Assembly: GCA_965223695.1 (NCBI GenBank)
Contig: CBDCXJ010000044.1
Coordinates: 62,001-126,000, forward strand
Direction of reading: 5' to 3'
DNA from: JAUVPB01 sp965223695
GTDB taxonomy: Bacteria > Actinomycetota > Thermoleophilia > Gaiellales > Gaiellaceae
DNA: 64,000 bases
A program made the translations under genes and the position numbers. The notes beneath the pieces were generated by a model. The model ran no database searches and was not told the origin of the DNA. It saw nothing but the letters and a program-made list of their open reading frames with translations. Positions 1 to 7,643 of this stretch are shown here, piece by piece. Position 1 is the stretch's first letter, and every line of letters starts with the position of its first letter.

Positions 1-103
1 TCTCGCGCGAGAGCGACTCGAGCTTCTTCTGGATGACCGACGTCAGGATCGGGTCGAGGCCCGCGTCGGTCGCGTGCAGATCCGCGCCGCGCGACCACGC
101 CAC
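1..103 (-). CDS. Hydantoinase B/oxoprolinase family protein, N-terminal fragment (cut by window edge)
   Basis: Only about 34 residues are visible, running off the left edge. From a GTG start the translation contains DPILTSVIQKKLESLSRE, which resembles the 'DPvtleVirnrLesia.EM' opening of HyuB-type subunits of ATP-dependent hydantoinases and 5-oxoprolinases. It starts 17 nt after the stop of the upstream flavoenzyme on the same strand, so the two could be co-transcribed. The identification rests on one short motif and is tentative; the rest of the gene lies outside the window. Confidence 0.45.
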   Translation of the reverse strand, partial: MAWSRGADLHATDAGLDPILTSVIQKKLESLSRE

Positions 104-119
104 GTCGGGCGCGGCTCGC

Positions 120-2195
120 TCAGGCACGTGCCCCGACCAGCTCCTCTGGCCAGCGCTCGAGCTCACCCTCGGTGATGTAGCGCTCGTCCGGATCCCAGCG
201 CTCGAGCCCCGCGAGGTAGCCCTCGTAGATCGCGTGGTCGAGCTTTCGCGGAGCGACGCAGTCGCCGATCCGATGGAGCCCGGCGCGCGTGCCCTTGAGC
301 TCGAAGAAGAGGGCGTCGTTGGCAACCGGCCGTGTCACGAGCACAACCGTGTCGATCCCTTCGCGACGCTCGCTCGCCCCCGTGTACAGGTTGAACAGCT
401 CGAGCGTGGTGTCGTTGACGCCGCTGGCCCAGGTGTTTAGCCGGTAGGTGAGGCCCTTGTCGAAGAGGCGCCCGTAGAGGATCGGCATCTCGAGTGTCTG
501 GGCCGTGGCGGGGAAGAGGGCGTTGTACGTCGTGACGACCTCGACGCGCTTCCCCTGATCGAGCAGGACCTCGGCGACGCCCGCTCCCACGCGGGTGCCC
601 TCGTCGTCGAGCACGACGACCGATTCGCCGATCGGCGCCTGCTCGAGCAGCACGTCCCAGGCGGTGAGCACGTTGTCCTGCTCGACGCCCGGGAGCGAGC
701 GCACGTGTGGCGTGACGCCTGAGAAGCCGGTCTGCGATGGCAGCGCGCCCGTTGCGACGAGGACGCCGTCGGGACCGTGTGCGGCGACGAGCTCGGGGGT
801 CGCATCAACTCCCAGCTCGACGTCGACGCCCAGTCGCTCCAGCTGCGCTCCGAGGTCGTGCGCGATCGCGGCGAAGGTCTCGCGCCCGGGCGTCTTGAGA
901 ATCAGGTTGACCTGTCCACCTAGCGCGTCCTCGCGCTCGAGCAGCGTGACCTCATGGCCGCGCAGCGCCAGCGTCTCGGCCGCCTTCATTCCTGCGGGCC
1001 CGCCGCCGACGACGAGCCAGCGCGCGGGCGAAGCCGAGGGAGTCACCGTCTCTGTGCCGAGGCGGCCTTCTCGCCCGGCCGCGGGGTTGACGGTGCATGA
1101 GATCGGCATACCGCGCCAGACGCGTGCGATGCAGCCCTGGTTGCCGCGGATGCAGTGGTAGATCTCGTCCTCGCGACCGTCTCGTGCCTTGTTGGCGAAC
1201 TCGGGGTCGGCGATCTGCGCACGCGTCATCGCGACCATGTCGGCCTTCCCGGCGGCGACGATCGCATCGGCATCGGCCGGGTCCCTGATCCCGCCGACGG
1301 CGAACACCGGCAGCCGCTCGAGCGCCGACTTCACCTCGGCGGTCATCTCGACGAGCCATCCGTCGGGCACGTCCGAGGGCGCGATCGCCATATGGATCGA
1401 GTGCTGGCCCGAGGCCGTGACGTTGATGTAGTCGAGCTGTCCATCCTGCTCGAGCGCCCGCGCCACCTGGACGGCGTCGCCGACGGTCATGCCGCCATCC
1501 GAGAAGTCGGACAGCGACATGCGGATACCGACAACGAAGTCGCTCCCGACCCGGGTCCGCACGGCGTCGATCACCTCGCGTCCGAGGCGGAGCCGGTTCT
1601 CGAACGAGCCGCCGTACTCGTCCTCTCGGCGGTTGAAGAGCGGCGAGAGGAACTGGTGTAGCAGGTAGCCGTGGGAGATGTGCACCTCGACGCCGTCGAA
1701 GCCAGCCTCGCGCGAGTACTCGGCCGAGCGCGCCCAGTACTCGATCACCTCCTCGATGTCCTCGGGCTCCATTGCCTTCGCGCTGTCCGAGAAGCCAGAC
1801 GTCTTCGCGGCGCTCGGGCCCCAGAGGACGCGCAGGTCGTCGGCGCCTTCGCTCGTCGCGTAGGTGGCGCCGAAGTGGTTGAGCTGGACGAAGATCTTTG
1901 TCTCGTGCTCGTGTACGGCGTCGGTCGTGATCCGGTCGGTCTCGATCGCTTCGCGCAGGTACGACCATGCCGAGATCCGGGGAAGGCCGCTCGCCGCGGC
2001 GGGGTGGACGAGGCGGTTGCCGCTGACGATCAGCCCGATTCCGCCCTTGGCGCGGGCAACGTGGTAGTCGTGATCGCGCTTCGAGTCGACGCCGTTCGCC
2101 GTGTACAGCTTGGCGTGCGCGGTCTGCATGATCCGGTTCCTGACCGTGACGTTGCCGATCTGGAGCGGCTCGAACAGGTGCGGGTAGGCGCTCAC
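120..2195 (-). CDS. OYE/2,4-dienoyl-CoA reductase-type NAD(P)H:flavin oxidoreductase
   Basis: A 691-residue modular flavoenzyme. An N-terminal old-yellow-enzyme TIM barrel (about 1-340, starting at HLFEPLQIGNVTVRNRI) is followed by an Fe-S segment and a C-terminal FAD/NAD(P) two-dinucleotide-binding module with GGGPAG at about 397-402. The layout matches FadH, trimethylamine dehydrogenase and related reductases of enones or methylamines. The Fe-S segment has Cys348, Cys355 and Cys367, but the position of the second ligand of the usual C-x2-C-x3-C-x11-C set is Gly351. The GTG start is chosen because the family homology begins there and a TAGCTT box lies 7 nt upstream; further upstream the frame overlaps the divergent HpaB gene. 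Substrate unknown; neighbours suggest catabolism of cyclic or aromatic compounds. Confidence 0.85.
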   Translation of the reverse strand: MSAYPHLFEPLQIGNVTVRNRIMQTAHAKLYTANGVDSKRDHDYHVARAKGGIGLIVSGNRLVHPAAASGLPRISAWSYLREAIETDRITTDAVHEHETKIFVQLNHFGATYATSEGADDLRVLWGPSAAKTSGFSDSAKAMEPEDIEEVIEYWARSAEYSREAGFDGVEVHISHGYLLHQFLSPLFNRREDEYGGSFENRLRLGREVIDAVRTRVGSDFVVGIRMSLSDFSDGGMTVGDAVQVARALEQDGQLDYINVTASGQHSIHMAIAPSDVPDGWLVEMTAEVKSALERLPVFAVGGIRDPADADAIVAAGKADMVAMTRAQIADPEFANKARDGREDEIYHCIRGNQGCIARVWRGMPISCTVNPAAGREGRLGTETVTPSASPARWLVVGGGPAGMKAAETLALRGHEVTLLEREDALGGQVNLILKTPGRETFAAIAHDLGAQLERLGVDVELGVDATPELVAAHGPDGVLVATGALPSQTGFSGVTPHVRSLPGVEQDNVLTAWDVLLEQAPIGESVVVLDDEGTRVGAGVAEVLLDQGKRVEVVTTYNALFPATAQTLEMPILYGRLFDKGLTYRLNTWASGVNDTTLELFNLYTGASERREGIDTVVLVTRPVANDALFFELKGTRAGLHRIGDCVAPRKLDHAIYEGYLAGLERWDPDERYITEGELERWPEELVGARA

Positions 2196-2305
2196 GGGCC
2201 GGAAGCTAACACGGTGCCGGGCACTCGGCGCCGAGCCGTTCCACGGCAACGCTGCTCGAGCGGGCGTAAGGTTCAGAGACAGGGACCGAGCGGGGAAGGA
2301 GCGCA

Positions 2306-3859
2306 ATGAGCGTCGCAGCCGAACAGACCTATCTGATGACCGGCGAGGAGTACAAGGCCTCGCTCCGAGACGGCCGAGAGGTCTGGTACCAGGGCGAGCA
2401 GGTCGAGGACGTGACCGAGCACCCGGCCACGGGCGGCGGCATCAGCTTGCTCGCTGAGGCCTACGACGACCAGCACAATCCAGAGACGCAGGACATCCTC
2501 ACCTTCATTCGCGACGATGGTGCGCGGATCTCGAAGGCCTGGATGATCCCGCGTACGAAGGAAGACCTCTGGTCGCGGCGCGAGAGCGTCGAGTACCTGG
2601 CCAATCAGACTTTCGGCATCTTCGGCCGCCAGACCGACATGATCTCGACGACGCACATTGGGCTGGCCGCCTACGAGCACATCGTCGCCGAGCACAGCCC
2701 CGAGTTCGCCAAGAACATCCTCCCCTCGATCGAGCGCGCCGGTGAAGAGAACATCATGCTGGCCGGGCCAATCGCGGACCCGCAGGGTTGGCGCAGCCGC
2801 GGCTCGGCGCTCGGCCGGCGCGGTATTCCCTTCCTCGACACCGAGAAGATGATCTCGACGCGCGAGGAGAACGTCGACCTGAAGATCGACGGCAAGCTGA
2901 TCCCCGGCGCTCTGCGCATGGTCAAGGAGTCAGACGAGGGAATCTGGATCTCGGGCGCCAAGATCGTCTCGACGGTCGGCCCGCAGGCGCACGAGCTGCT
3001 CGTCTCGAACATCGCGCTCCCCGACCCGACTGAGGACGCGGCGTTCTGGGTCCTTATCCCCTGCAACGCGCCCGGCGTCCGGCAGGTCTGTCGCGAGCAC
3101 ACGTCGCATCCCGACGCTTCCTTCCACGATCACCCGATTGCCTCGCGCGGCGAGGAGATCGACGCGCTGGTGATCTTCGAGGACGTCTTCGTTCCTCGTG
3201 AGCGGATCATGAGCTACCGCTGGACGGGGCTCGGAACGCACTACGGCAAGATCGGTGCGTTCGAGCACTGGCACACGCTGACCCGGATCGCGGTCAAGGC
3301 CGAGCTCTACGTCGGCCTCTTGCAGCTGGTCTGCGACGGGATCGGCACGGTGCATCGCCCGGGTGTACGCCAGCTGATCGCCGAGGTGATCGAGTACGCG
3401 AACGTCGTGCGCGGCATGGTGCTGGCCGGCGAGGAGAAAGCCGAGCTGACCGAGTCGGGCGTCATGTGGCCCGACCCGGTCGTCATCACGGCCGGTCGTT
3501 GCTACGCGCTCGGCAAATACCCGCACATCGTGCATCTGGTCAAGGAACTGGCCGGCCAGGGCCCGATCCTGCGCTGGTCGGAGAAGGACCTCGACCACCC
3601 GGTGCTCGGCCCGCGGATCGAGTGGTTCTACGAGGGCGCCCAGATCTCGGCGCGCGACAAGAACATCCTGATGAACTTCCTCTGGGACTTCACGGTCGGC
3701 TCGCACGCGGGCCGCGTCGGCATCTTCGAGAACGTCAACGGGTTCCCCGTTCCCTACCTGCGCGAGCGGCTCTATCTCGAGCACGATCGCGAGCCAGCGA
3801 TGGGCAGGATCCGCGAGTACCTGGGGCTATCCGAGAACGGGAAGACCGGCGGATCGTGA
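2306..3859 (+). CDS. 4-hydroxyphenylacetate 3-monooxygenase (HpaB/PvcC) family flavoprotein
   Basis: 517 residues, normal for the FADH2-dependent HpaB family, whose members hydroxylate phenols using reduced flavin supplied by a separate reductase; 4-hydroxybutyryl-CoA dehydratase shares the fold. The N-terminal MTGEEYKASLRDGREVWYQG is the diagnostic HpaB opening, and the acyl-CoA-dehydrogenase-like fold continues to the C terminus. The ATG has a strong GGAAGGAG ribosome site 5 nt upstream, and a TAAGGT box at 2267 suggests a short leader. It is divergent from the OYE gene with about 110 bp between. No HpaC-like flavin reductase lies beside it; the OYE neighbour is not an obvious substitute. 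The exact substrate cannot be told from sequence. Confidence 0.85.
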   Translation: MSVAAEQTYLMTGEEYKASLRDGREVWYQGEQVEDVTEHPATGGGISLLAEAYDDQHNPETQDILTFIRDDGARISKAWMIPRTKEDLWSRRESVEYLANQTFGIFGRQTDMISTTHIGLAAYEHIVAEHSPEFAKNILPSIERAGEENIMLAGPIADPQGWRSRGSALGRRGIPFLDTEKMISTREENVDLKIDGKLIPGALRMVKESDEGIWISGAKIVSTVGPQAHELLVSNIALPDPTEDAAFWVLIPCNAPGVRQVCREHTSHPDASFHDHPIASRGEEIDALVIFEDVFVPRERIMSYRWTGLGTHYGKIGAFEHWHTLTRIAVKAELYVGLLQLVCDGIGTVHRPGVRQLIAEVIEYANVVRGMVLAGEEKAELTESGVMWPDPVVITAGRCYALGKYPHIVHLVKELAGQGPILRWSEKDLDHPVLGPRIEWFYEGAQISARDKNILMNFLWDFTVGSHAGRVGIFENVNGFPVPYLRERLYLEHDREPAMGRIREYLGLSENGKTGGS

Positions 3860-3926
3860 GAGGTAATACCTAACGCTGGGCGGGAGCTCGCGCTCGCCGG
3901 GCGACGTCGATCACGCCGCCCGGCGC

Positions 3927-4733
3927 CTAAGAGCCCGGCACGTGGAGCGAGCCGCCCTCGAGGTAGCGGGAAACCAGCTCGTCGGCGCCCCCGTACTCGC
4001 GTTGAGTCAGGTCGAGTTGCTCGGTTGAGTGAACGATCGCAAGCACTCCGCGCGAGGTGACCACTGGGCCGTGCCAGAAGCCTGCTGGATTGCCGAGATA
4101 GCTGCCGCCAATGGCAACAGCATCGCGCTCCGGGACCAGCCAATCGCCCGCGAGGAAGATCAGCTCCTCCCAGACGCTGTGGACATGCTCTTGCGGCGCC
4201 GCATAGCCCGCCAGCCACTGAGTCAACCGCAGGCAGCCGTTCGGACCGCCCTGGACCTCGCCCTCGGTCGCGTCCGGGTGCCGGAGCGATTTGAACATCC
4301 GGCCGAACGGCAAGCCGGTCAGGCGACCCTGCTGCCAGGGCTCGCGCCAGATGCTCGTGACACGCATGCCTGCCGGTTCGCTCGGCCGGGGAGCGGGATT
4401 CCAGAAGACGAACGCCTCGGCGCCTGACGAGCAGACGGCGCCCTCACCGGTGCCGGGCGGGAGCGAGACCACCCCGCCTGCTCCTATGCGCTCGGCACCG
4501 ACGTTGAGTTCGCCCTCGAGCACGACGAACTCGACGAGACCTTCCGGCGCGCACGCTGGCAGCAACCACCCCGGCGGAAGGTGCAGCTTCAGTGTCGCCG
4601 CACCGGTCCCTTCGTCACGGCTGACCACACGGCCGGTCATGCCATCGAACGGACCCAGCTGCTCGATCGCCGCTTCGGGTAGCTCATCGAGCTCGAAGAA
4701 CTGCGGCGAGTGGCGGCTCGAGTGCTTAGCCAC
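3927..4733 (-). CDS. Bicupin-like protein
   Basis: 268 residues with two cupin-like halves. The first (about 45-115) contains VVLEGELNVGAERIGAG followed by LPPGTGEGA. The second (about 165-240) has QEHVHSVWEELIFLAGDW, with the H-x-H and Glu expected of a cupin metal site. Such proteins are often dioxygenases, isomerases or ligand binders; function unknown here. The GTG start overlaps by 8 nt the end of the amidohydrolase stub upstream on the same strand, so translation is probably coupled to it. A weaker reading would start at a later codon. Context is catabolic. Confidence 0.6.
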   Translation of the reverse strand: MAKHSSRHSPQFFELDELPEAAIEQLGPFDGMTGRVVSRDEGTGAATLKLHLPPGWLLPACAPEGLVEFVVLEGELNVGAERIGAGGVVSLPPGTGEGAVCSSGAEAFVFWNPAPRPSEPAGMRVTSIWREPWQQGRLTGLPFGRMFKSLRHPDATEGEVQGGPNGCLRLTQWLAGYAAPQEHVHSVWEELIFLAGDWLVPERDAVAIGGSYLGNPAGFWHGPVVTSRGVLAIVHSTEQLDLTQREYGGADELVSRYLEGGSLHVPGS

Positions 4734-4998
4734 GATGGCCGAAACGTCCTCTGGGCTCTATGGCGATTCCGCCGACGGCGCTGACGACCGCGACGTCGAT
4801 GCCGTCGCGGTTCATCTTCTCGAGCTTTACGTCTTCGTTCCAGAAGTCGTCTTTCAGCGGGAAGAGCTGTCCGGGAGCAAGCTCGATCATCCGCTTGCCG
4901 TTCTCTGAGACGATTCGGGGTGCTGTGTCTCTCTGCTCGAGCGCCTCGAGCAGCACCGGGGGCGTCCAGTGCGTATGGCTGTCGATCACGCGCGTCAC
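4726..4998 (-). pseudogene. Amidohydrolase (amidohydrolase_2 family) N-terminal remnant
   Basis: About 90 residues from GTG to TAA. It opens with VTRVIDSHTHWTPPVLLEAL, the beta-1 strand with the H-x-H metal motif of TIM-barrel amidohydrolases, and contains KMNRDGIDVAVVSAVGG, the usual second strand. Full-length relatives have roughly 300-350 residues; here the frame ends after the second strand and runs straight into the bicupin gene. The missing 70 percent is not found in another frame, so this looks like a deletion remnant rather than a frameshift. It may persist because it drives translation of the downstream cupin. Confidence 0.6.
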
Positions 4999-5111
4999 GG
5001 GACCAGATAGTTGCAAATCGTCGGCCGCTCGGCTCGAGCTGCCCGACGCTAGAGGCGCAGCGCCGCCCGAGTCGCACCGGCCACGCGCGCCGTCCCGGTA
5101 ACAATGGGCCG

Positions 5112-6350
5112 GTGCAGCCGGCCGGCGAACACGGGCTGACGCGCCGCCGGGTCGTCGTGGCGTTCGTCGGCGCCTGCCTTGCGACCGGGCCGGTGTACAT
5201 GGCGGTCTTCGCCGTTCCTCCACTGATCACGACGTTCGTCGACGACCTCGGCTTCTCGCATACGCAGGCGGGGTTGCTGATGGCGAGTTTCCTCGCGGCC
5301 TACGCGGTCTGCTCGCTTGTCAGCGGCCACGTGGTCGACCGGATCGGCGCCACGCGCTCGATGGCGATCGGCCTCTTCATCTGCGCGGTTGCGACCGTCA
5401 CCTTCCCGATCACGTCGAGCCTGGGGCCGATGCTCGTGCAGCGGGCGGGCATCGGGATCGGTGCGGCGCTCGTCTATGCGCCGGGCCTTCGCTACATCAC
5501 GGCGCTGGTGCCGCCTCGTCGCGCCAGCTCCCTGCTCGGCCTCTACCTCTCGAGCCTCTCCGTGGGAATCACGATCGTCTTCTTCGCGACCCCGCGTATC
5601 GAAGACGCGATCGGTTGGCGCTGGCCGTTCGTGATCTACGGGCTCGTGCTCTTCGCCGCGGTCCTGATCTTCGTCGCCACCACCTTCTCGACCGAGCGCC
5701 ATCTCAAGACCGAGGTCTCGAGCGCGCAGATGGTCTCGTTCGCGCGGCTGTTCGAGAACCGCGGCCTCGTGCTCGTCTTCGTGGCGCTGTTCGTCGGGAT
5801 GTTCACGACCTACGGCGTCTACACGTGGATCCCACCCTTCCTGGAAGAGGAGGCGGGATTCAGTGTCGACCAGGTCTCGAACGCCACCATGCTGCTTGCC
5901 CTTGTCGGTGTGCCTGCCGTGATCCTCGCCGGCTGGCTGATCGATCGCCTGCGCCGACCGATCGGGGTCGCCGGCGCCGGCTTCGTTCTGGCCCTGATCG
6001 TGGTCGTGCTCGCGATTACCGACCAGGTGTCATTCGAGGTCGCGACCGCCGTCGCCGTGGTGGCGTCGTTCGGCATCTCGGGAGGCCTGATCCCGCTTTT
6101 TGCGCTGCCAACGACGATCGTCGAGCCCGCCGCTGTGGCCCGCGCCGCCGGTGTTGCGACGTTCGCGGCTCAGACCGGCGGCATCGTGTCGACCTACCTC
6201 GGCGGCTTCATCATCGGTGCCGCCGACGGGTACACCGAGGTCTTCGTCATGTACACTCTTGCCGCGCTGGCGACCGCAGCCGTCGTGCTTCCCGCCGCCG
6301 CGTTCGCAATAAGGCGGGGTAGCCCGGCCCTCGCCAGTCACGTATCCTGA
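5112..6350 (+). CDS. MFS transporter
   Basis: 412 residues with about twelve hydrophobic segments. After TM2 comes the major-facilitator loop GHVVDRIGATRSMAIG, a version of the G-x3-D-R-x-G motif, and a second copy (GWLIDRLRRPIGVAG) follows the central loop, the expected internal duplication. The GTG start places TM1 (VVVAFVGACLATGPVYMAVF) near residue 12; upstream in-frame codons would add a basic, non-homologous leader. It is divergent from the amidohydrolase stub with about 110 bp between, and likely imports or exports a small organic acid linked to the flanking catabolic genes. Substrate not predictable. Confidence 0.8.
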   Translation: MQPAGEHGLTRRRVVVAFVGACLATGPVYMAVFAVPPLITTFVDDLGFSHTQAGLLMASFLAAYAVCSLVSGHVVDRIGATRSMAIGLFICAVATVTFPITSSLGPMLVQRAGIGIGAALVYAPGLRYITALVPPRRASSLLGLYLSSLSVGITIVFFATPRIEDAIGWRWPFVIYGLVLFAAVLIFVATTFSTERHLKTEVSSAQMVSFARLFENRGLVLVFVALFVGMFTTYGVYTWIPPFLEEEAGFSVDQVSNATMLLALVGVPAVILAGWLIDRLRRPIGVAGAGFVLALIVVVLAITDQVSFEVATAVAVVASFGISGGLIPLFALPTTIVEPAAVARAAGVATFAAQTGGIVSTYLGGFIIGAADGYTEVFVMYTLAALATAAVVLPAAAFAIRRGSPALASHVS

Positions 6351-6354
6351 CTGT

Positions 6355-7545
6355 GTGGGTCTGCGGCGTTCGCTCGCTTGGGTGAGCTCGGGAACCCTGG
6401 TCGCGCTTGCGGCCTTGCTGCTCGTTCCCGACGCGTTGGCGCATCACGGCGCCGCAGTTGTGCGTGCCGGGTGGACGCCCGCACCGCGCCTCCTCGCCGG
6501 AGGATCCGTCTCGGATGAGCCCGAGCTTTCGCTGCTCTTTCCCAAGTGGTCAGCCGCCGGCGACGGGCTCCCCGCGTTCTTCGTCGACACGAAGGAGCTG
6601 CCCGGCAAGGTACTCATTCGCTTCGACTCGGTGATCCTCAACCTGGGCGGTGCGCTTGACCTCTACAGCCCCGATGACGGGAAGACAGTCCATCAGGTCA
6701 TCTGGCCCGGTGAACATCCGCAAGGGGACGACCTCCCCGATCCCTTCAGCGCTCCCAGAAATCTGCAGTACCAGACGAACATCACGCCAAACGGCGGCAG
6801 GATGAAGTTCGTGCCGGGCGGTGGCCACAACCACTTCCACTTCCAGCGCGCCGCCCGCTACTGGCTGACGTTGCCGAACGGGAAGATCAGGAAATCGGAC
6901 AAGATCGGCTTCTGCATGCTCGATACATGGGGCAACGAGGGGGGCTACGGGTACTTCCGGATCAGCCAGAAGCAGAACTTCTGCCAGCACGGCAACCCCG
7001 GCGCAGTGTTCACGCGCATGGGGATATCGCCCGGCGTCGGTGACTACTACAACGCGCAGCTCGCCGATCAGTGGATCAACGTGACGGGCATCAGGCCCGG
7101 CCGGCACACGATCGGCGGCACGGTCAATGCCTCTGGCGTGCTGATCGAGAAGAAGAGGGGCAACAACTCCGCGACGGCGGTACGGAAGATCCCGGGCGCC
7201 ATCGCCTACGGTCATAAGCTCAGGGCGACCGTCGGCCGCGCCAGGGTGATCAAGATCGAGGGGAAGGTCGTGGGACCCAACGTGCGCTCGCGCAAGAACG
7301 CGAAATGCGACATCTTCAAGCGCACGTGCTACGTGCGCGCGACGCCGGGACGGCTCAGCTTCAAGGTCCGCTCTCAGCCCAGGAACGGCACGGTCAAGCT
7401 CCTCTCGGTCAACGGCGTTACGGCTCGCGTCCGCTACACGCCCAACAGCGGCTTCCGCGGACGCGACTCGTTCAAGTTCACGGTGACCGACTCGCGCGGC
7501 CTGCGCAGCAACCCAGCCACCGTACGGCTGCGCGTCAACGCCTAG
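6355..7545 (+). CDS. Secreted lysyl-oxidase-like protein with C-terminal Ig-like domain
   Basis: 396 residues. A signal peptide (about 1-30, VALAALLLVPDALAHHG) is followed by a region that aligns by eye with the catalytic domain of lysyl oxidases: the copper motif H158-x-H160-x-H162 (GHNHFHFQ), DKIGFCMLDTW with Lys183 at the position of the lysine of the lysine tyrosylquinone cofactor, and SPGVGDYYNAQLADQWI with Tyr232 at the position of its tyrosine partner. Residues about 350-396 form a Ca-binding or Ig-like beta domain ending in DSFKFTVTDSRG. Known family role: copper amine oxidation of peptidyl lysine. The GTG start lies 6 nt after a TATCCT box, suggesting a leaderless mRNA. The bacterial substrate is unknown. 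Confidence 0.8.
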   Translation: MGLRRSLAWVSSGTLVALAALLLVPDALAHHGAAVVRAGWTPAPRLLAGGSVSDEPELSLLFPKWSAAGDGLPAFFVDTKELPGKVLIRFDSVILNLGGALDLYSPDDGKTVHQVIWPGEHPQGDDLPDPFSAPRNLQYQTNITPNGGRMKFVPGGGHNHFHFQRAARYWLTLPNGKIRKSDKIGFCMLDTWGNEGGYGYFRISQKQNFCQHGNPGAVFTRMGISPGVGDYYNAQLADQWINVTGIRPGRHTIGGTVNASGVLIEKKRGNNSATAVRKIPGAIAYGHKLRATVGRARVIKIEGKVVGPNVRSRKNAKCDIFKRTCYVRATPGRLSFKVRSQPRNGTVKLLSVNGVTARVRYTPNSGFRGRDSFKFTVTDSRGLRSNPATVRLRVNA

Positions 7546-7643
7546 CGCGCGCACCGCTTGCAGGCTGCTGCGCGGCGCATCACGGGTAGCCGGCGTTGTC
7601 GCCAATCGCGCCCTGCCGGGCGCCGCTGCGCCATCCTTGCCCC

